Below are positions 45,135 to 57,506 of a stretch of 57,506 nt of DNA, piece after piece; the first letter of the stretch is position 1, and each line of letters opens with the position of its first letter. The notes under the pieces are model-generated. The model had not been told where the DNA came from and made no database searches. It saw only the letters and a program-made list of their open reading frames with translations. The DNA is from Ardenticatenaceae bacterium (GTDB taxonomy: Bacteria; Chloroflexota; Anaerolineae; Ardenticatenales; Ardenticatenaceae): positions 1 through 57,506 of the forward strand of contig JALSKA010000166.1 in NCBI GenBank assembly GCA_026989095.1, given 5' to 3'. A program made the translations under genes and the position numbers.

Positions 45135-47090
45135 TTAGCTGAACCCGCCGCCGCCCCCTCCACCGCCGCCACCACCGCCTCCGCCGCCGCCGGAGAAGCC
45201 GCTGCCGCCGGACGAGGAGGTCAACGCTGAGGAGGCTTCGTTCACCATTGCGGCCAGGCCGGCACTCATGGCGGACAGGCGTGCGCCGAGGCTTTGGGGC
45301 GGGGCTCCTCCGCCGCCCGAGGTGCCGCTGGAGGTGGCGGTGATGGCCGGATGGTACCAGGCCGGCCACACGTCTGCGTCCGTGTCCCGGGCGAGGTGTG
45401 CCCACGCGCGCAGGAAGTGCTTCTCCACGCCGAAGGCCACTGCGTAGGCCAAGTAGCGCTCCAGGCGCTCACGCGCCGGGGCGATCTGTTCCATGCGCTC
45501 CAGCTCCTGCAAGTACCGGCGAAATGCGCGCCACTTTTCCGCCTCCTCCGCGCCCACATCGGTGCGCTTGGCCATGAACCGTCCCGCCACGCGCACGGCT
45601 ACGCCGACGATGCCCAAGCTGATGAAGAGCAGGCCCCCGAAACGGTCGCTCAGGCCCAGGCGGGCGAAGCCGCCCATTCCGAAGGTGAAAAATGCGAGCA
45701 CACTCAGCCCGATGAGCACGTTGCCCACCAGCCAGTGGAGCGCATCGGCCTCGGAGGGGGGAGCGGGGAACAGGCGACGGCGCACGAGCTCCGTCTCCTG
45801 GGCCTTTCTGATGGCGCGCACGTGTTTGTGGAACCGTTCCCGGATGTCCTTCAGCCGCTTCTCCCGGGAGCGAGCCATGAAGGCGTACATCGTGCGCTGT
45901 TCAAAGGGAAGCAGGTGCTCGGGGGCGTCTTTCAGCCGGCGGAACAGGTAATCGTGCTTCTTCGCGCCGCGCACGGGCCGTTCCTCGATCTCCAAAAAGC
46001 CGCGGCGTGCCAGGTCGAGGACGGTGGCCAGCACGTGGCGGGGTTTCATGAAGGCGTCTACTAACTGGCCCGCGAGCGCGGGAGGCAGGTCTGACGGGGG
46101 TTCGCGCAGGTAATCGATGCGGGGCACGGGCTTGTCCCGCCCGTATAGGTACCAGATGAGCACCAGTGCTGCCAGGCTCAGCGCGGCAAAGGTGACGCTG
46201 CCGAACACCATGCCCACTTCCAGCAGGGGCACGGCGCGCGTGCGCCAGGCGTGGCTCAGCTCAATCCTCCACGTCTCCCTGTCCGCTTTGGCCTGCCATG
46301 GCGCCGGGGTGACGGGAATTGTGCCGTGGGGCCACTGCACCCGCACCTCGAAGGCAGTGCCGGGGGCAATGGGCTTCTCGGCAACGAAGCGGACGGTGCG
46401 TTCGTCCAGGCGTTCTATCTCCGCCGGGACGTAGTAGGCCGCATACGCTTGGACGGGGCCGGGCACCCTCACCGTGACGGTCGAGAGGATGACGGCCCCA
46501 TCTCGGTCGGGGAAGACGGCCTTCCACCACAGTTGGTCGCCGCCCGGGTAGGCGCGCAGCCCCCCGTGGACGCGGTAGGTGAGCACAAACGTGCGCTCTT
46601 CGTCCGTAAGGGGGGAGAAGTGCCACCTGACGAGCATCTCGCCGCCCTCTCGGGTGACCGAGAAGGTGTGATCGCCGGCGGTGCTGGCTTGGGTGTAAGG
46701 GCCTGCGTCGTCCTCCAGGCGGAGGTCGGTGATGTCCACCACTTTGTCCAAGGGAATGGAGCGGTACCCCGAGGTGAAGGGGCCGCCCAGAAAGTTCACC
46801 TTGAGGCGCTCTTCCACGGTGAAGGTGCCGTCGTTGTGGACCGTAATGTTGACGTCCGCGCGCAGCCAGAGCACGCTTTTCTGTCCGGGCGCCGGCGTGG
46901 CAGCGGGTGGCTTCCACCGTCGCTCGCCCGCGGGCTGTGGCAGGGGGGCAAGAGGGGCTGACGACGGCGTGATGGCCGCTGCGCGTGTGGTGAGAGATGT
47001 CCACCAGGCGGACAAGGCCAGGACGACGAGCAGGAGCAGGAAACGAGCGGCCCGGCATCCGTTCACGTGAGGAGATGGAGAGCCTTCCAT
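45135..47090 (-). CDS. DUF2207-family membrane protein with poly-Gly tail
   Basis: The 651-residue protein starts at ATG 47090, downstream of its promoter. It has a signal or anchor segment (ARFLLLLVVLALSAWW) and a beta-rich extracytoplasmic DUF2207 domain to about residue 300 (ADVNITVHNDGTFTVEERLKVNF). A transmembrane helix follows, then a cytoplasmic helical part with two more hydrophobic segments at about 460-510. The C-terminal tail is low-complexity, ending in about 16 glycines and GFS, as is usual in this family. Function is unknown; it is probably an envelope protein. The glycine run comes from GCC/GCG-rich DNA prone to slippage. It stands alone between rpoC and rpsB. Confidence 0.85.
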   Translation of the reverse strand: MEGSPSPHVNGCRAARFLLLLVVLALSAWWTSLTTRAAAITPSSAPLAPLPQPAGERRWKPPAATPAPGQKSVLWLRADVNITVHNDGTFTVEERLKVNFLGGPFTSGYRSIPLDKVVDITDLRLEDDAGPYTQASTAGDHTFSVTREGGEMLVRWHFSPLTDEERTFVLTYRVHGGLRAYPGGDQLWWKAVFPDRDGAVILSTVTVRVPGPVQAYAAYYVPAEIERLDERTVRFVAEKPIAPGTAFEVRVQWPHGTIPVTPAPWQAKADRETWRIELSHAWRTRAVPLLEVGMVFGSVTFAALSLAALVLIWYLYGRDKPVPRIDYLREPPSDLPPALAGQLVDAFMKPRHVLATVLDLARRGFLEIEERPVRGAKKHDYLFRRLKDAPEHLLPFEQRTMYAFMARSREKRLKDIRERFHKHVRAIRKAQETELVRRRLFPAPPSEADALHWLVGNVLIGLSVLAFFTFGMGGFARLGLSDRFGGLLFISLGIVGVAVRVAGRFMAKRTDVGAEEAEKWRAFRRYLQELERMEQIAPARERLERYLAYAVAFGVEKHFLRAWAHLARDTDADVWPAWYHPAITATSSGTSGGGGAPPQSLGARLSAMSAGLAAMVNEASSALTSSSGGSGFSGGGGGGGGGGGGGGGGFS

Positions 47091-47217
47091 TGGGAGCCCT
47101 TTTCGATGTGCCCGAGGCCCCTTGCCCCTGTGGTGATCGGTGGGGCCCGGGATCGGCCGTCGGCCGTCGATACGGGTGCAGAGCGTGTTTCCTGGGGGCT
47201 GCCCAGGAGCTGCCACG

Positions 47218-47246
47218 ATGATACATGCCCGTGAGCGTATGGCCAA
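47218..47246 (-). promoter_or_regulatory. Promoter of the DUF2207 gene
   Basis: On the minus strand, TTGGCC (47241-47246) and TATCAT (47218-47223) are spaced by 17 bp. The start site near 47211 rules out the in-frame upstream extension to 47246 as coding. Confidence 0.6.
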
Positions 47247-47308
47247 TTTGTTCCCGGTGTGCTCGCCGTGGTGGGCGTCTCAGCGCCGTTTCTGGTTCCA
47301 CGCACAAA

Positions 47309-47339
47309 GGGCCGACGGCTCCCCGGAAGCCGCCGGCCC
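47309..47339 (-). terminator. Terminator of rpoC
   Basis: On the minus strand, a 12-bp stem with one G-U pair (47328-47339 with 47309-47320) and a 7-base loop is followed by TTTG. It lies 30 bases after the rpoC stop. Confidence 0.75.
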
Positions 47340-47368
47340 AAAGTTGTCGCCGGGACTGGTGGAAGGCG

Positions 47369-52114
<4,746 letters not shown>

Positions 52115-52188
52115 GCGGGCCCTCCGTCAAAGAGAGAATTTACACGGTTTTTTCCGGCCTCTTTTGGCTATGTTTCACAAACAGAACA

Positions 52189-52220
52189 AGACCTTTAGGG
52201 CCATTTTCGCCCAAAGGTCT
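52189..52220 (-). promoter_or_regulatory. Leader hairpin upstream of rpoC, candidate attenuator
   Basis: On the minus strand, AGACCTTT-GGGC pairs with GCCC-T-AAAGGTCT, a 12-bp stem with one bulged T and a 7-base loop (52189-52220). It is followed by the U-rich TTGTTCTGTTTG. It lies in the roughly 200-base rpoC leader. The remainder of the 52115-52441 gap holds only the two promoters. Confidence 0.5.
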
Positions 52221-52320
52221 CCGTTGGCGAGGGTGAAGTCAAATCTCGGGAGGTACTTGGTCCTCGAGCCACTCGTGTTTGGGGGATGTGTGTCATCCTT
52301 GATACAATTCGCAACGCATA

Positions 52321-52349
52321 AATTTAGTACAGAAGTGCTATTTTGTCAA
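52321..52349 (-). promoter_or_regulatory. Promoter of rpoC
   Basis: On the minus strand, consensus TTGACA (52344-52349) and TAAATT (52321-52326) are spaced by 17 bp. The start site near 52314 gives an untranslated leader of about 200 bases. Confidence 0.75.
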
Positions 52350-52384
52350 AACGGGTGCCCTGATGGCGCGAAGGAGGGGGCAAG

Positions 52385-52413
52385 TTGACAAGTGTACCGG
52401 TGAGGTTTACAAT
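52385..52413 (+). promoter_or_regulatory. Promoter of the HD-domain gene
   Basis: Consensus TTGACA (52385-52390) and TACAAT (52408-52413) are spaced by 17 bp. The start site near 52420 places the ATG at 52442 as the first usable start. Confidence 0.8.
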
Positions 52414-52441
52414 TCGGAGCATCTTACGGGGAGCCAACGTC

Positions 52442-53125
52442 ATGCGCGCACAGGTGGACGGGCATCCGGTGACCTTGGAAGATGTCAAGCGGGATGCCCA
52501 GGTCAAGGCGTACCTGTACCAGGCCAACGAGAACCTCAAGGCGCTCGGGTACACCGAGCACGGCTTTCGGCACGCCGGCCTTGTGGCCCAGATTGCGCAT
52601 AACATCCTGCTCCACTTGGGCCACGCGCCCCGACAGGCCGAGTTGGCCGCCATCGCGGCCTACTTGCACGACATCGGCAACGTCATCCACAGGGACAACC
52701 ACGCCCTGAGCGGCGCGCAAATTGCCCACGACATCCTCAGCCGGCTGGGTATGCCCTTCGACGAAATCGCCCTCATCATCAACGCCATCGGCAACCACGA
52801 GGAGGAACGGGGCAGCACCACCAACGCCATCAGTGCAGCCGTAGTCTTGGCCGACAAGGCCGACGTCCACCGCAGCCGGGTCCAAGAGCGGGACCCGGCC
52901 CGCTTCGACATCCATGACCGGGTGAACTTCGCCGTGAACCGCTCCTTCGTGCGCGTCGGCGACGACCGCCGCACGATTTCCCTGGAGCTGGAGATCGACA
53001 CGACCATGTCCTCGGTCATGGAGTACTTCGAGATCTTCCTCACTCGAATGCTCATGTGTCGCCGCGCGGCGGGCACATTGGGGTGTTCCTTCCGGCTTGT
53101 CATCAACGGCGTTCAGCTCCTCTAG
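52442..53125 (+). CDS. HD-domain phosphohydrolase-like protein
   Basis: The 227-residue protein has an HD metal-binding fold at about residues 35-160: H44 ([16 protein letters not shown]), H76-D77 ([16 protein letters not shown]), H87 and a later Asp in [11 protein letters not shown]. This matches metal-dependent phosphohydrolases acting on nucleotides or cyclic nucleotides. The C-terminal third is beta-rich ([21 protein letters not shown]) and may be a regulatory or dimerisation domain. The substrate is unknown. The start follows GGGGAG and the promoter position. A TTG at 52385 with a good ribosome site is rejected because it coincides with the -35 element. It is divergent from rpoC. Confidence 0.8.
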   Translation: MRAQVDGHPVTLEDVKRDAQVKAYLYQANENLKALGYTEHGFRHAGLVAQIAHNILLHLGHAPRQAELAAIAAYLHDIGNVIHRDNHALSGAQIAHDILSRLGMPFDEIALIINAIGNHEEERGSTTNAISAAVVLADKADVHRSRVQERDPARFDIHDRVNFAVNRSFVRVGDDRRTISLELEIDTTMSSVMEYFEIFLTRMLMCRRAAGTLGCSFRLVINGVQLL

Positions 53126-53321
53126 GTCGCGGAGTGCTCCGCGCCGGGCATGAAACTGCACACGGTTGAGCGGCAGGGTGGTGGGGGAATTCGTCTGTGC
53201 CGGACATAAAGGGGTGTCCACCGGCTTCACGGTACAACCCGGTGTTTCGCCTGCACCGGGCGCCGGACGACGCGAGGACCACGTGGGTTCTCGTGTGAAA
53301 AACCTGATGAGAGGTGATATC

Positions 53322-54929
53322 ATGTCAGGGGAACACGCGACCGTACAGAGCACCTATGGCCTCGACCAGCACGGCCTGACCAATGTCCGGCGTGAGCTCT
53401 GGAACCTCTTCCCCGCCCAGCTCTACGAGCACGCCCTTCGCCTGGGGGAGGGAGTCCTGGCTCACCAAGGGCCCTTCGTGGCCGTGACAGCCCCGTACAC
53501 CGGCCGCTCGCCCAATGACCGCTTCCTCGTGCGGGAAGCCTCCAGCGAAGCCAACATCTGGTGGGGCGATGTCAACCGCCCCTTCGATCCGGCCGACTTC
53601 GACCGCCTGCACAGCGACGTGTTGGCCTACTTCCAGAACCGCGAGCTCTTCGTGCAGGACGTGTACGCCTGCGCCGACCCCGATTACCGCTTCCGCGTGC
53701 GCGTCGTCTCCGAGTCGGCCTGGCACAGCCTCTTCGTCCACAACATGTTCCTGGTGCCCCCGCCGGAGGAGCGCCGGGAGTTCGTGCCCGACTGGCTCGT
53801 GCTCCACGCCCCCAACTTCCTGGCCGCGCCCGCGCGCCACAACACGCGCTCCCAAGTGGCCGTGGTGATCAACTTCGGCCTGCGCGTGACGGTCATCGTG
53901 GGCACCCGCTACGCCGGCGAGATCAAGAAGTCGGTCTTCTCCGTGCTCAATTACCTCCTGCCCGAGCAGGGGGCATTGCCCATGCACTGCTCGGCCAACG
54001 TGGGGCCTGAGGGGGATGTGGCCCTCTTCTTCGGCCTCTCCGGCACGGGCAAGACCACCCTCTCCAGCGACCCCGACCGCTCCCTCATCGGCGACGACGA
54101 GCACGGCTGGGGACCCAACGGCGTCTTCAACTTCGAGGGCGGCTGTTACGCCAAGGTGATCAACCTCTCGCCCACCGACGAGCCCGTCATCTACGCGGCC
54201 TCCCGCCGGTTCGGCACGATTCTCGAGAACGTCATCCTCGACCCAATGACCCGGGAGCCCGACTTCGACGACGGGAGCATCACCGAGAACACGCGCTCCT
54301 CGTATCCCATCGAGTTCGTGGAGGGCCATGTGCCCGAAGGGCGGGGCGGTCACCCGCGCCACATCTTCTTCCTCACCGCCGACGCCTTCGGGGTCATCCC
54401 GCCCATTGCCCGCCTGACGCCCGAGCAGGCCATGTTCCACTTCCTGGCGGGCTACACGGCCAAAGTGGCCGGCACGGAACGGGGCGTCACCGAGCCTCAG
54501 GCCACGTTCAGCGCCTGTTTCGGCGCCCCCTTCTTGCCGCGCCACCCCTACGTCTACGCGGAGATGTTGGGCCGCAAAATTCAGGAGCACGGCGCGCGCG
54601 TCTGGCTGGTGAACACGGGGTGGACCGGCGGGCCCTACGGCGTGGGCCACCGGATGCCCCTCAAGTACACCCGGGCCATGATCCACGCGGCCTTGGCCGG
54701 CCGCCTCGACGACGTGGAGACCGTGCGCGATCCCATCTTCGGCCTCCACATCCCGGCCCACGTGCCCAATGTGCCCGACGAGGTGTTGATCCCGCGCAAC
54801 ACGTGGGCCGACAAGGGCGCCTACGACGAGCGGGCTCGTGCCCTGGCGGCCGCCTTCCGCCGCAATTTCGCCGCCTTTGCCGAGTTGGTGCCAGAAGAAG
54901 TGCTCGCAGCCGGACCACGAGTCGAGTAG
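53322..54929 (+). CDS. pckA: Phosphoenolpyruvate carboxykinase (ATP)
   Basis: The 535-residue gluconeogenic enzyme converts oxaloacetate and ATP to phosphoenolpyruvate. The start is ATG 53322 with GAGAGGTGAT upstream. Substrate loop [16 protein letters not shown]-loop GLSGTGKT (238-245), metal-binding DDEH (258-261) and the adenine-site region [13 protein letters not shown] are present, identifying the ATP rather than the GTP class. The length is normal. The 196-base upstream gap contains a 7-bp hairpin, CCCGGTG (53238-53244) with CACCGGG (53254-53260), but no promoter I would defend. A strong terminator follows. Confidence 0.97.
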   Translation: MSGEHATVQSTYGLDQHGLTNVRRELWNLFPAQLYEHALRLGEGVLAHQGPFVAVTAPYTGRSPNDRFLVREASSEANIWWGDVNRPFDPADFDRLHSDVLAYFQNRELFVQDVYACADPDYRFRVRVVSESAWHSLFVHNMFLVPPPEERREFVPDWLVLHAPNFLAAPARHNTRSQVAVVINFGLRVTVIVGTRYAGEIKKSVFSVLNYLLPEQGALPMHCSANVGPEGDVALFFGLSGTGKTTLSSDPDRSLIGDDEHGWGPNGVFNFEGGCYAKVINLSPTDEPVIYAASRRFGTILENVILDPMTREPDFDDGSITENTRSSYPIEFVEGHVPEGRGGHPRHIFFLTADAFGVIPPIARLTPEQAMFHFLAGYTAKVAGTERGVTEPQATFSACFGAPFLPRHPYVYAEMLGRKIQEHGARVWLVNTGWTGGPYGVGHRMPLKYTRAMIHAALAGRLDDVETVRDPIFGLHIPAHVPNVPDEVLIPRNTWADKGAYDERARALAAAFRRNFAAFAELVPEEVLAAGPRVE

Positions 54930-54949
54930 CCGGCCCCTCCATCGGCCGG

Positions 54950-54989
54950 AGCCGGGCACAGCGGCCGTCCGCAGCCCGGCTTTTCTCTT
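54950..54989 (+). terminator. Intrinsic terminator of pckA
   Basis: AGCCGGGC (54950-54957) pairs with GCCCGGCT (54974-54981) in an 8-bp stem, followed by TTTTCTCTTT. It ends only a few bases before the MgtC-family start. Confidence 0.8.
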
Positions 54990-54995
54990 TCGCCC

Positions 54996-56315
54996 GTGGC
55001 ACAGAGCACCATGGAATGGCTCACCGAGTTAGTGCCGAACATCGAGCTCTGGTTTCGCTTTGGCCTCGCCATGGCCCTTGGGGGGCTCGTGGGCTTGGAG
55101 CGGGAGTACGCCCAGCAGCACGTGGCCGAGGTGGAGCGGGCCTTCGCCGGCATCCGCACGTTTCCCCTCATCTCGCTGCTGGGCGCGCTGGCCGCCTTCG
55201 TGGCCGACACGCTCGAGTCGCCAACGGTGTTCGCCGTGGGCTTCGGGGGCATGGCCGTCCTGGTAGGCGTGGCCTACATGCGCCGCCTCACCGACGAGCG
55301 GGGCGACCGCAGCGAGGGCATCACCACGGAGGTGACCATCCTGCTCGTCTTCATGTTGGGCAGCTTGAGCTACTGGGGGTGGGGCACCCTTGCCAGCGCC
55401 ATCACCGTCGTGGTGACCTTGCTCCTCTCCCTCAAGCGAACTCTGCACGAGCTGGCCCGCAGCCTCACCCACGAGGACCTGTTGGCCACGCTCCAGTTCG
55501 CCCTCATCACAGTGGTGGTCTTGCCCATTTTGCCCAACCGCCCCTTGGACCCCTATCAGGTGCTCAACCCCTACCGCATTTGGTTGCTGGTGGTGCTCAT
55601 CTCGGGGGTGAGCTTCGGGGGCTACTTGGCCATCAAGGCCGTGGGGCCTCACCGGGCCCTGTGGATGACCGGCCTCCTGGGGGGCATGGTCTCCAGCACG
55701 GCCACCACGCTGAGCTTTGCCGAGCGCAGTCACAGCACGCCGCGCTTGGCCCCGGCCTTGGGCGTGGCCCTGATCTTGGCCTCCACGGTCATGTACCCGC
55801 GGGTGGCCGTGCTCCTCCTGATCGTGAACCCCGAGCTCTTTTGGGCCACGTTGCCCTACTTGCTGGCCCTCACCGTGGCCGGCCTGATCACCTTCTTCCT
55901 CCTTTGGCAGGTGTACCGCCTGCCGGCCGACGAGCGGGGCGTGACCCTCGAAAACCCCCTCAACTTGGGAGGGGCCATTCGGTTCACCTTCATCTTCGTG
56001 CTCGTTTCCTTTATAGTGAAGTTCGCCGAGCTCTACTTAGGCACCGTGGGACTCTTCGTGGCCAGCCTGCTGACCGGCTTGGTGGGCGTGGATGCTATCG
56101 TGCTCTCCTTGGCCAACACCACTTCCACCGGGGGGCTCAACGCGATGAGCGCCGCCATTGCCATTCTCTTCGCCACGCTGGGCAACACCTTGGCCAAGGC
56201 GGCGATGGCGTACACATTGGGAGCACGTCCCATCCGCAAGCCCACGGCCTACGGGTTCGGCGTGCTGGCGGCCATGGGTGCCGTGGCCGTGGCTGTGGCC
56301 TTCTTCAGAAGCTGA
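54996..56315 (+). CDS. MgtC/SapB-DUF4010 family membrane protein
   Basis: The 439-residue polytopic protein has an N-terminal MgtC-like domain (FGLAMALGGLVGLEREYAQQ; AGIRTFPLISLLGALAAFV) with four or five helices. A DUF4010 membrane domain follows from about residue 195 (VSFGGYLAIKAVGPHRALWM; MVSSTATTLSFAERS). About twelve helices are predicted in all. Family members are linked to Mg2+ or pH adaptation; transport is unproven. The start is uncertain: GTG 54996 and ATG 55011 both lack a good ribosome site and lie directly after the pckA terminator, so the gene may depend on read-through or on a promoter inside pckA. Confidence 0.85.
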   Translation: MAQSTMEWLTELVPNIELWFRFGLAMALGGLVGLEREYAQQHVAEVERAFAGIRTFPLISLLGALAAFVADTLESPTVFAVGFGGMAVLVGVAYMRRLTDERGDRSEGITTEVTILLVFMLGSLSYWGWGTLASAITVVVTLLLSLKRTLHELARSLTHEDLLATLQFALITVVVLPILPNRPLDPYQVLNPYRIWLLVVLISGVSFGGYLAIKAVGPHRALWMTGLLGGMVSSTATTLSFAERSHSTPRLAPALGVALILASTVMYPRVAVLLLIVNPELFWATLPYLLALTVAGLITFFLLWQVYRLPADERGVTLENPLNLGGAIRFTFIFVLVSFIVKFAELYLGTVGLFVASLLTGLVGVDAIVLSLANTTSTGGLNAMSAAIAILFATLGNTLAKAAMAYTLGARPIRKPTAYGFGVLAAMGAVAVAVAFFRS

Positions 56316-56342
56316 GAGCCTGAAGCGCAAAGGAGGTTCAAG

Positions 56343-57125
56343 ATGAAGATTGTGCGCTTTGCCTACCGTGGCCTGGTGGCCACCGGAGTGTTGGACGGCG
56401 ATGAGGTGTATCGCCTTGACGGCGATGTGTTCCGGGAATGGCAACGGGGCACACACGTGGCCTCTCTGGCCGACGTGCGCCTCCTGCCCCCGGTGCAACC
56501 CAGCAAGATCGTCTGTGTGGGCCGCAATTACGCCGCCCACGCGGCCGAACACAACGCCGAGGTGCCCAAGGAGCCGCTCCTCTTCCTCAAGCCCCCCAGC
56601 GCCGTCATTGGCCCCGGCGAGGCCATTCGGCTCCCCGGCCTGAGCCAACGGGTGGAGCACGAGGCCGAGCTGGCCGTCGTCATCGGCCGGCGCTGTCGTC
56701 ACGTGCGGCCCGACGAGAGCGCGTGGGACGTGGTGCTCGGCTATACCTGCGCCAACGATGTGACGGCGCGGGACCTCCAGTTCAGCGACGGCCAGTGGAC
56801 GCGGGCCAAGGGGTTCGACACCTTCTGCCCCCTGGGCCCTTGGCTCGTCACCGACGTGGACCCCCGCGCCCTGGACGTGGTCGCGCGGGTGAACGGGCAA
56901 GTGCGCCAACACGGCAACACGCGCGACATGGTCTTTGACATCCCCCACCTCATCGCCGCCGTCACCGCGGTCATGACCCTCGAGCCGGGCGACGTGCTGC
57001 TCACCGGCACGCCGGCCGGCGTCGGGCCCCTCTCCCCGGGAGATGTGGTCGAGGTGGAAGTGGAGGGCGTGGGCGTGTTGCGCAACTCCGTGCGCGCCGA
57101 AGGGGAGAGCGTGCCGGGCGATTGA
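56343..57125 (+). CDS. Fumarylacetoacetate hydrolase-family protein
   Basis: The 260-residue protein has a short N-terminal domain, then the FAH fold: [16 protein letters not shown], metal ligands E107 and E109 in [13 protein letters not shown]139 in [14 protein letters not shown], and the C-terminal [22 protein letters not shown]. The length and layout match the small FAHD1/HpcE-type hydrolases and decarboxylases, which act on acylpyruvates, oxaloacetate or homoprotocatechuate intermediates. Proximity to pckA makes oxaloacetate decarboxylase activity thinkable, but this is speculation. An AAGGAGG site precedes the ATG, 27 bases after the MgtC-family gene. Confidence 0.9.
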   Translation: MKIVRFAYRGLVATGVLDGDEVYRLDGDVFREWQRGTHVASLADVRLLPPVQPSKIVCVGRNYAAHAAEHNAEVPKEPLLFLKPPSAVIGPGEAIRLPGLSQRVEHEAELAVVIGRRCRHVRPDESAWDVVLGYTCANDVTARDLQFSDGQWTRAKGFDTFCPLGPWLVTDVDPRALDVVARVNGQVRQHGNTRDMVFDIPHLIAAVTAVMTLEPGDVLLTGTPAGVGPLSPGDVVEVEVEGVGVLRNSVRAEGESVPGD

Positions 57126-57150
57126 CAACTGCCCGGCCGCGTGGTACAAT
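57122..57150 (+). promoter_or_regulatory. Promoter of the acylphosphatase gene
   Basis: Consensus TTGACA (57122-57127), overlapping the stop of the FAH-family gene, and TACAAT (57145-57150) are spaced by 17 bp. The ATG at 57193 lies about 36 bases after the predicted start site. Confidence 0.8.
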
Positions 57151-57192
57151 CCACCCGGTTTCGGCAGTTTATGTAGAGGTGTGGGGAACCCG

Positions 57193-57498
57193 ATGAGCGC
57201 GCCGGACAGGAAGCGGGTTCACGGTTTCATCAGCGGGCGAGTGCAGGGCGTCTTCTTCCGCGTCTCCATGCAGGAGGAGGCCACACGTTTAGGCGTGGGC
57301 GGCTGGGTGCGCAACGTGCCCGACGGGCGGGTGGAGTTTGTGGCCGAGGGCGCTCCCGAAGCCGTGGACGCCCTGGTCCAGTGGGCCCACCGGGGGCCGC
57401 CTGGCGCCAGAGTGACCGGGGTGGAGGTCGATGAGGAGCCCCCGACGGGCCAGGAGCGCCGCTTCGAGGTCCGGCGCACGCCCTTCAGGTGGCCGTGA
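57193..57498 (+). CDS. acyP: Acylphosphatase
   Basis: The 101-residue protein starts at ATG 57193 ([20 protein letters not shown]) with GGGGA upstream. The acylphosphatase loop [16 protein letters not shown] carries catalytic Arg23, and [13 protein letters not shown] carries catalytic Asn41. It hydrolyses carboxyl-phosphate bonds such as acetyl phosphate or 1,3-bisphosphoglycerate. The length is normal and the fold appears complete before the window ends. Confidence 0.95.
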   Translation: MSAPDRKRVHGFISGRVQGVFFRVSMQEEATRLGVGGWVRNVPDGRVEFVAEGAPEAVDALVQWAHRGPPGARVTGVEVDEEPPTGQERRFEVRRTPFRWP

Positions 57499-57506
57499 CG
57501 AGCGTT

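Noticed and set aside
45139-45200. GCC/CCG trinucleotide repeat as an independent element
   Set aside because: It encodes the poly-Gly tail common to DUF2207 proteins. It is noteworthy only as a slippage-prone site.
52385-52441. TTG start with a strong AAGGAGG site for the HD-domain protein
   Set aside because: The TTG is the first base of a consensus TTGACA -35 with a good -10 17 bp later, so the codon precedes the transcription start. ATG 52442 is used.

Overview
The window is a GC-rich bacterial chromosome segment made almost entirely of housekeeping genes, with no prophage, insertion sequence, CRISPR array or tRNA that I can recognise. A phylum-level assignment to Chloroflexota (Anaerolineae-like) is an inference. 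It rests on the secreted Thr-Pro-rich proteins, the Tad/type IV pilus-like locus, a T-box leader before valS, an EtfD-like membrane Fe-S protein, paired CNNM transporters, and an unusual RpoC with lineage-type insertions. Many genes have clear sigma-70-type promoters (TTGnnn, 16-18 bp, TAnnnT), which settled several start codons.

Layout. 1-1254: two secreted Thr/Pro-rich proteins, one a LysM protein. 1511-4552: EtfD-like Fe-S reductase and homoserine kinase. 4667-9013: two CNNM/CorC-type membrane proteins behind methylcrotonyl-CoA carboxylase beta. 9230-9454: FmdB zinc ribbon. 9629-13080: branched-chain-type 2-oxoacid dehydrogenase E1alpha, E1beta and E2. 13310-16273: uvrA. 16427-26898: a long co-directional run, read right to left: a small conserved protein, a AAA+ ATPase, CpaF, a PilO-like/TPR/P-domain fusion, a PilM-like protein, CoaBC, a ROK kinase and a GT-C-like membrane protein. 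26973-28202: DUF362 protein. 28454-31355: tandem-HTH regulator, GAF histidine kinase and TPR protein. 31399-35193: T-box leader, methyltransferase and valS. 35258-37577: tmRNA, then fmt and lipB. 37641-41512: rpsA and clpC. 41702-41872: a small basic membrane protein. 41942-44879: rpsB, tsf, pyrH and frr. 45135-47090: DUF2207 protein. 47369-52114: rpoC. 52442-57498: HD-domain protein, pckA, MgtC/DUF4010 protein, FAH-family hydrolase and acylphosphatase.

How the genes fit together. Translation and rescue dominate the right half: S2, EF-Ts, RRF, S1, ValRS, Fmt, tmRNA and ClpC. The left half holds branched-chain acyl-CoA catabolism (2-oxoacid dehydrogenase, MCC beta, possibly an ETF-linked reductase) and envelope functions.

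The strongest unusual signals are four. RpoC carries an inserted domain that looks like the RNA polymerase alpha C-terminal domain (49745-49936), plus a coiled-coil insertion and a roughly 117-residue acidic tail with no basic residue. A PilO-like inner-membrane protein is fused to TPR, Cna-B-like and proprotein-convertase P domains next to CpaF and an unusual AAA+ protein. A valine T-box governs a methyltransferase together with valS. The T-box and tmRNA promoters sit back to back inside a 10-bp inverted repeat.
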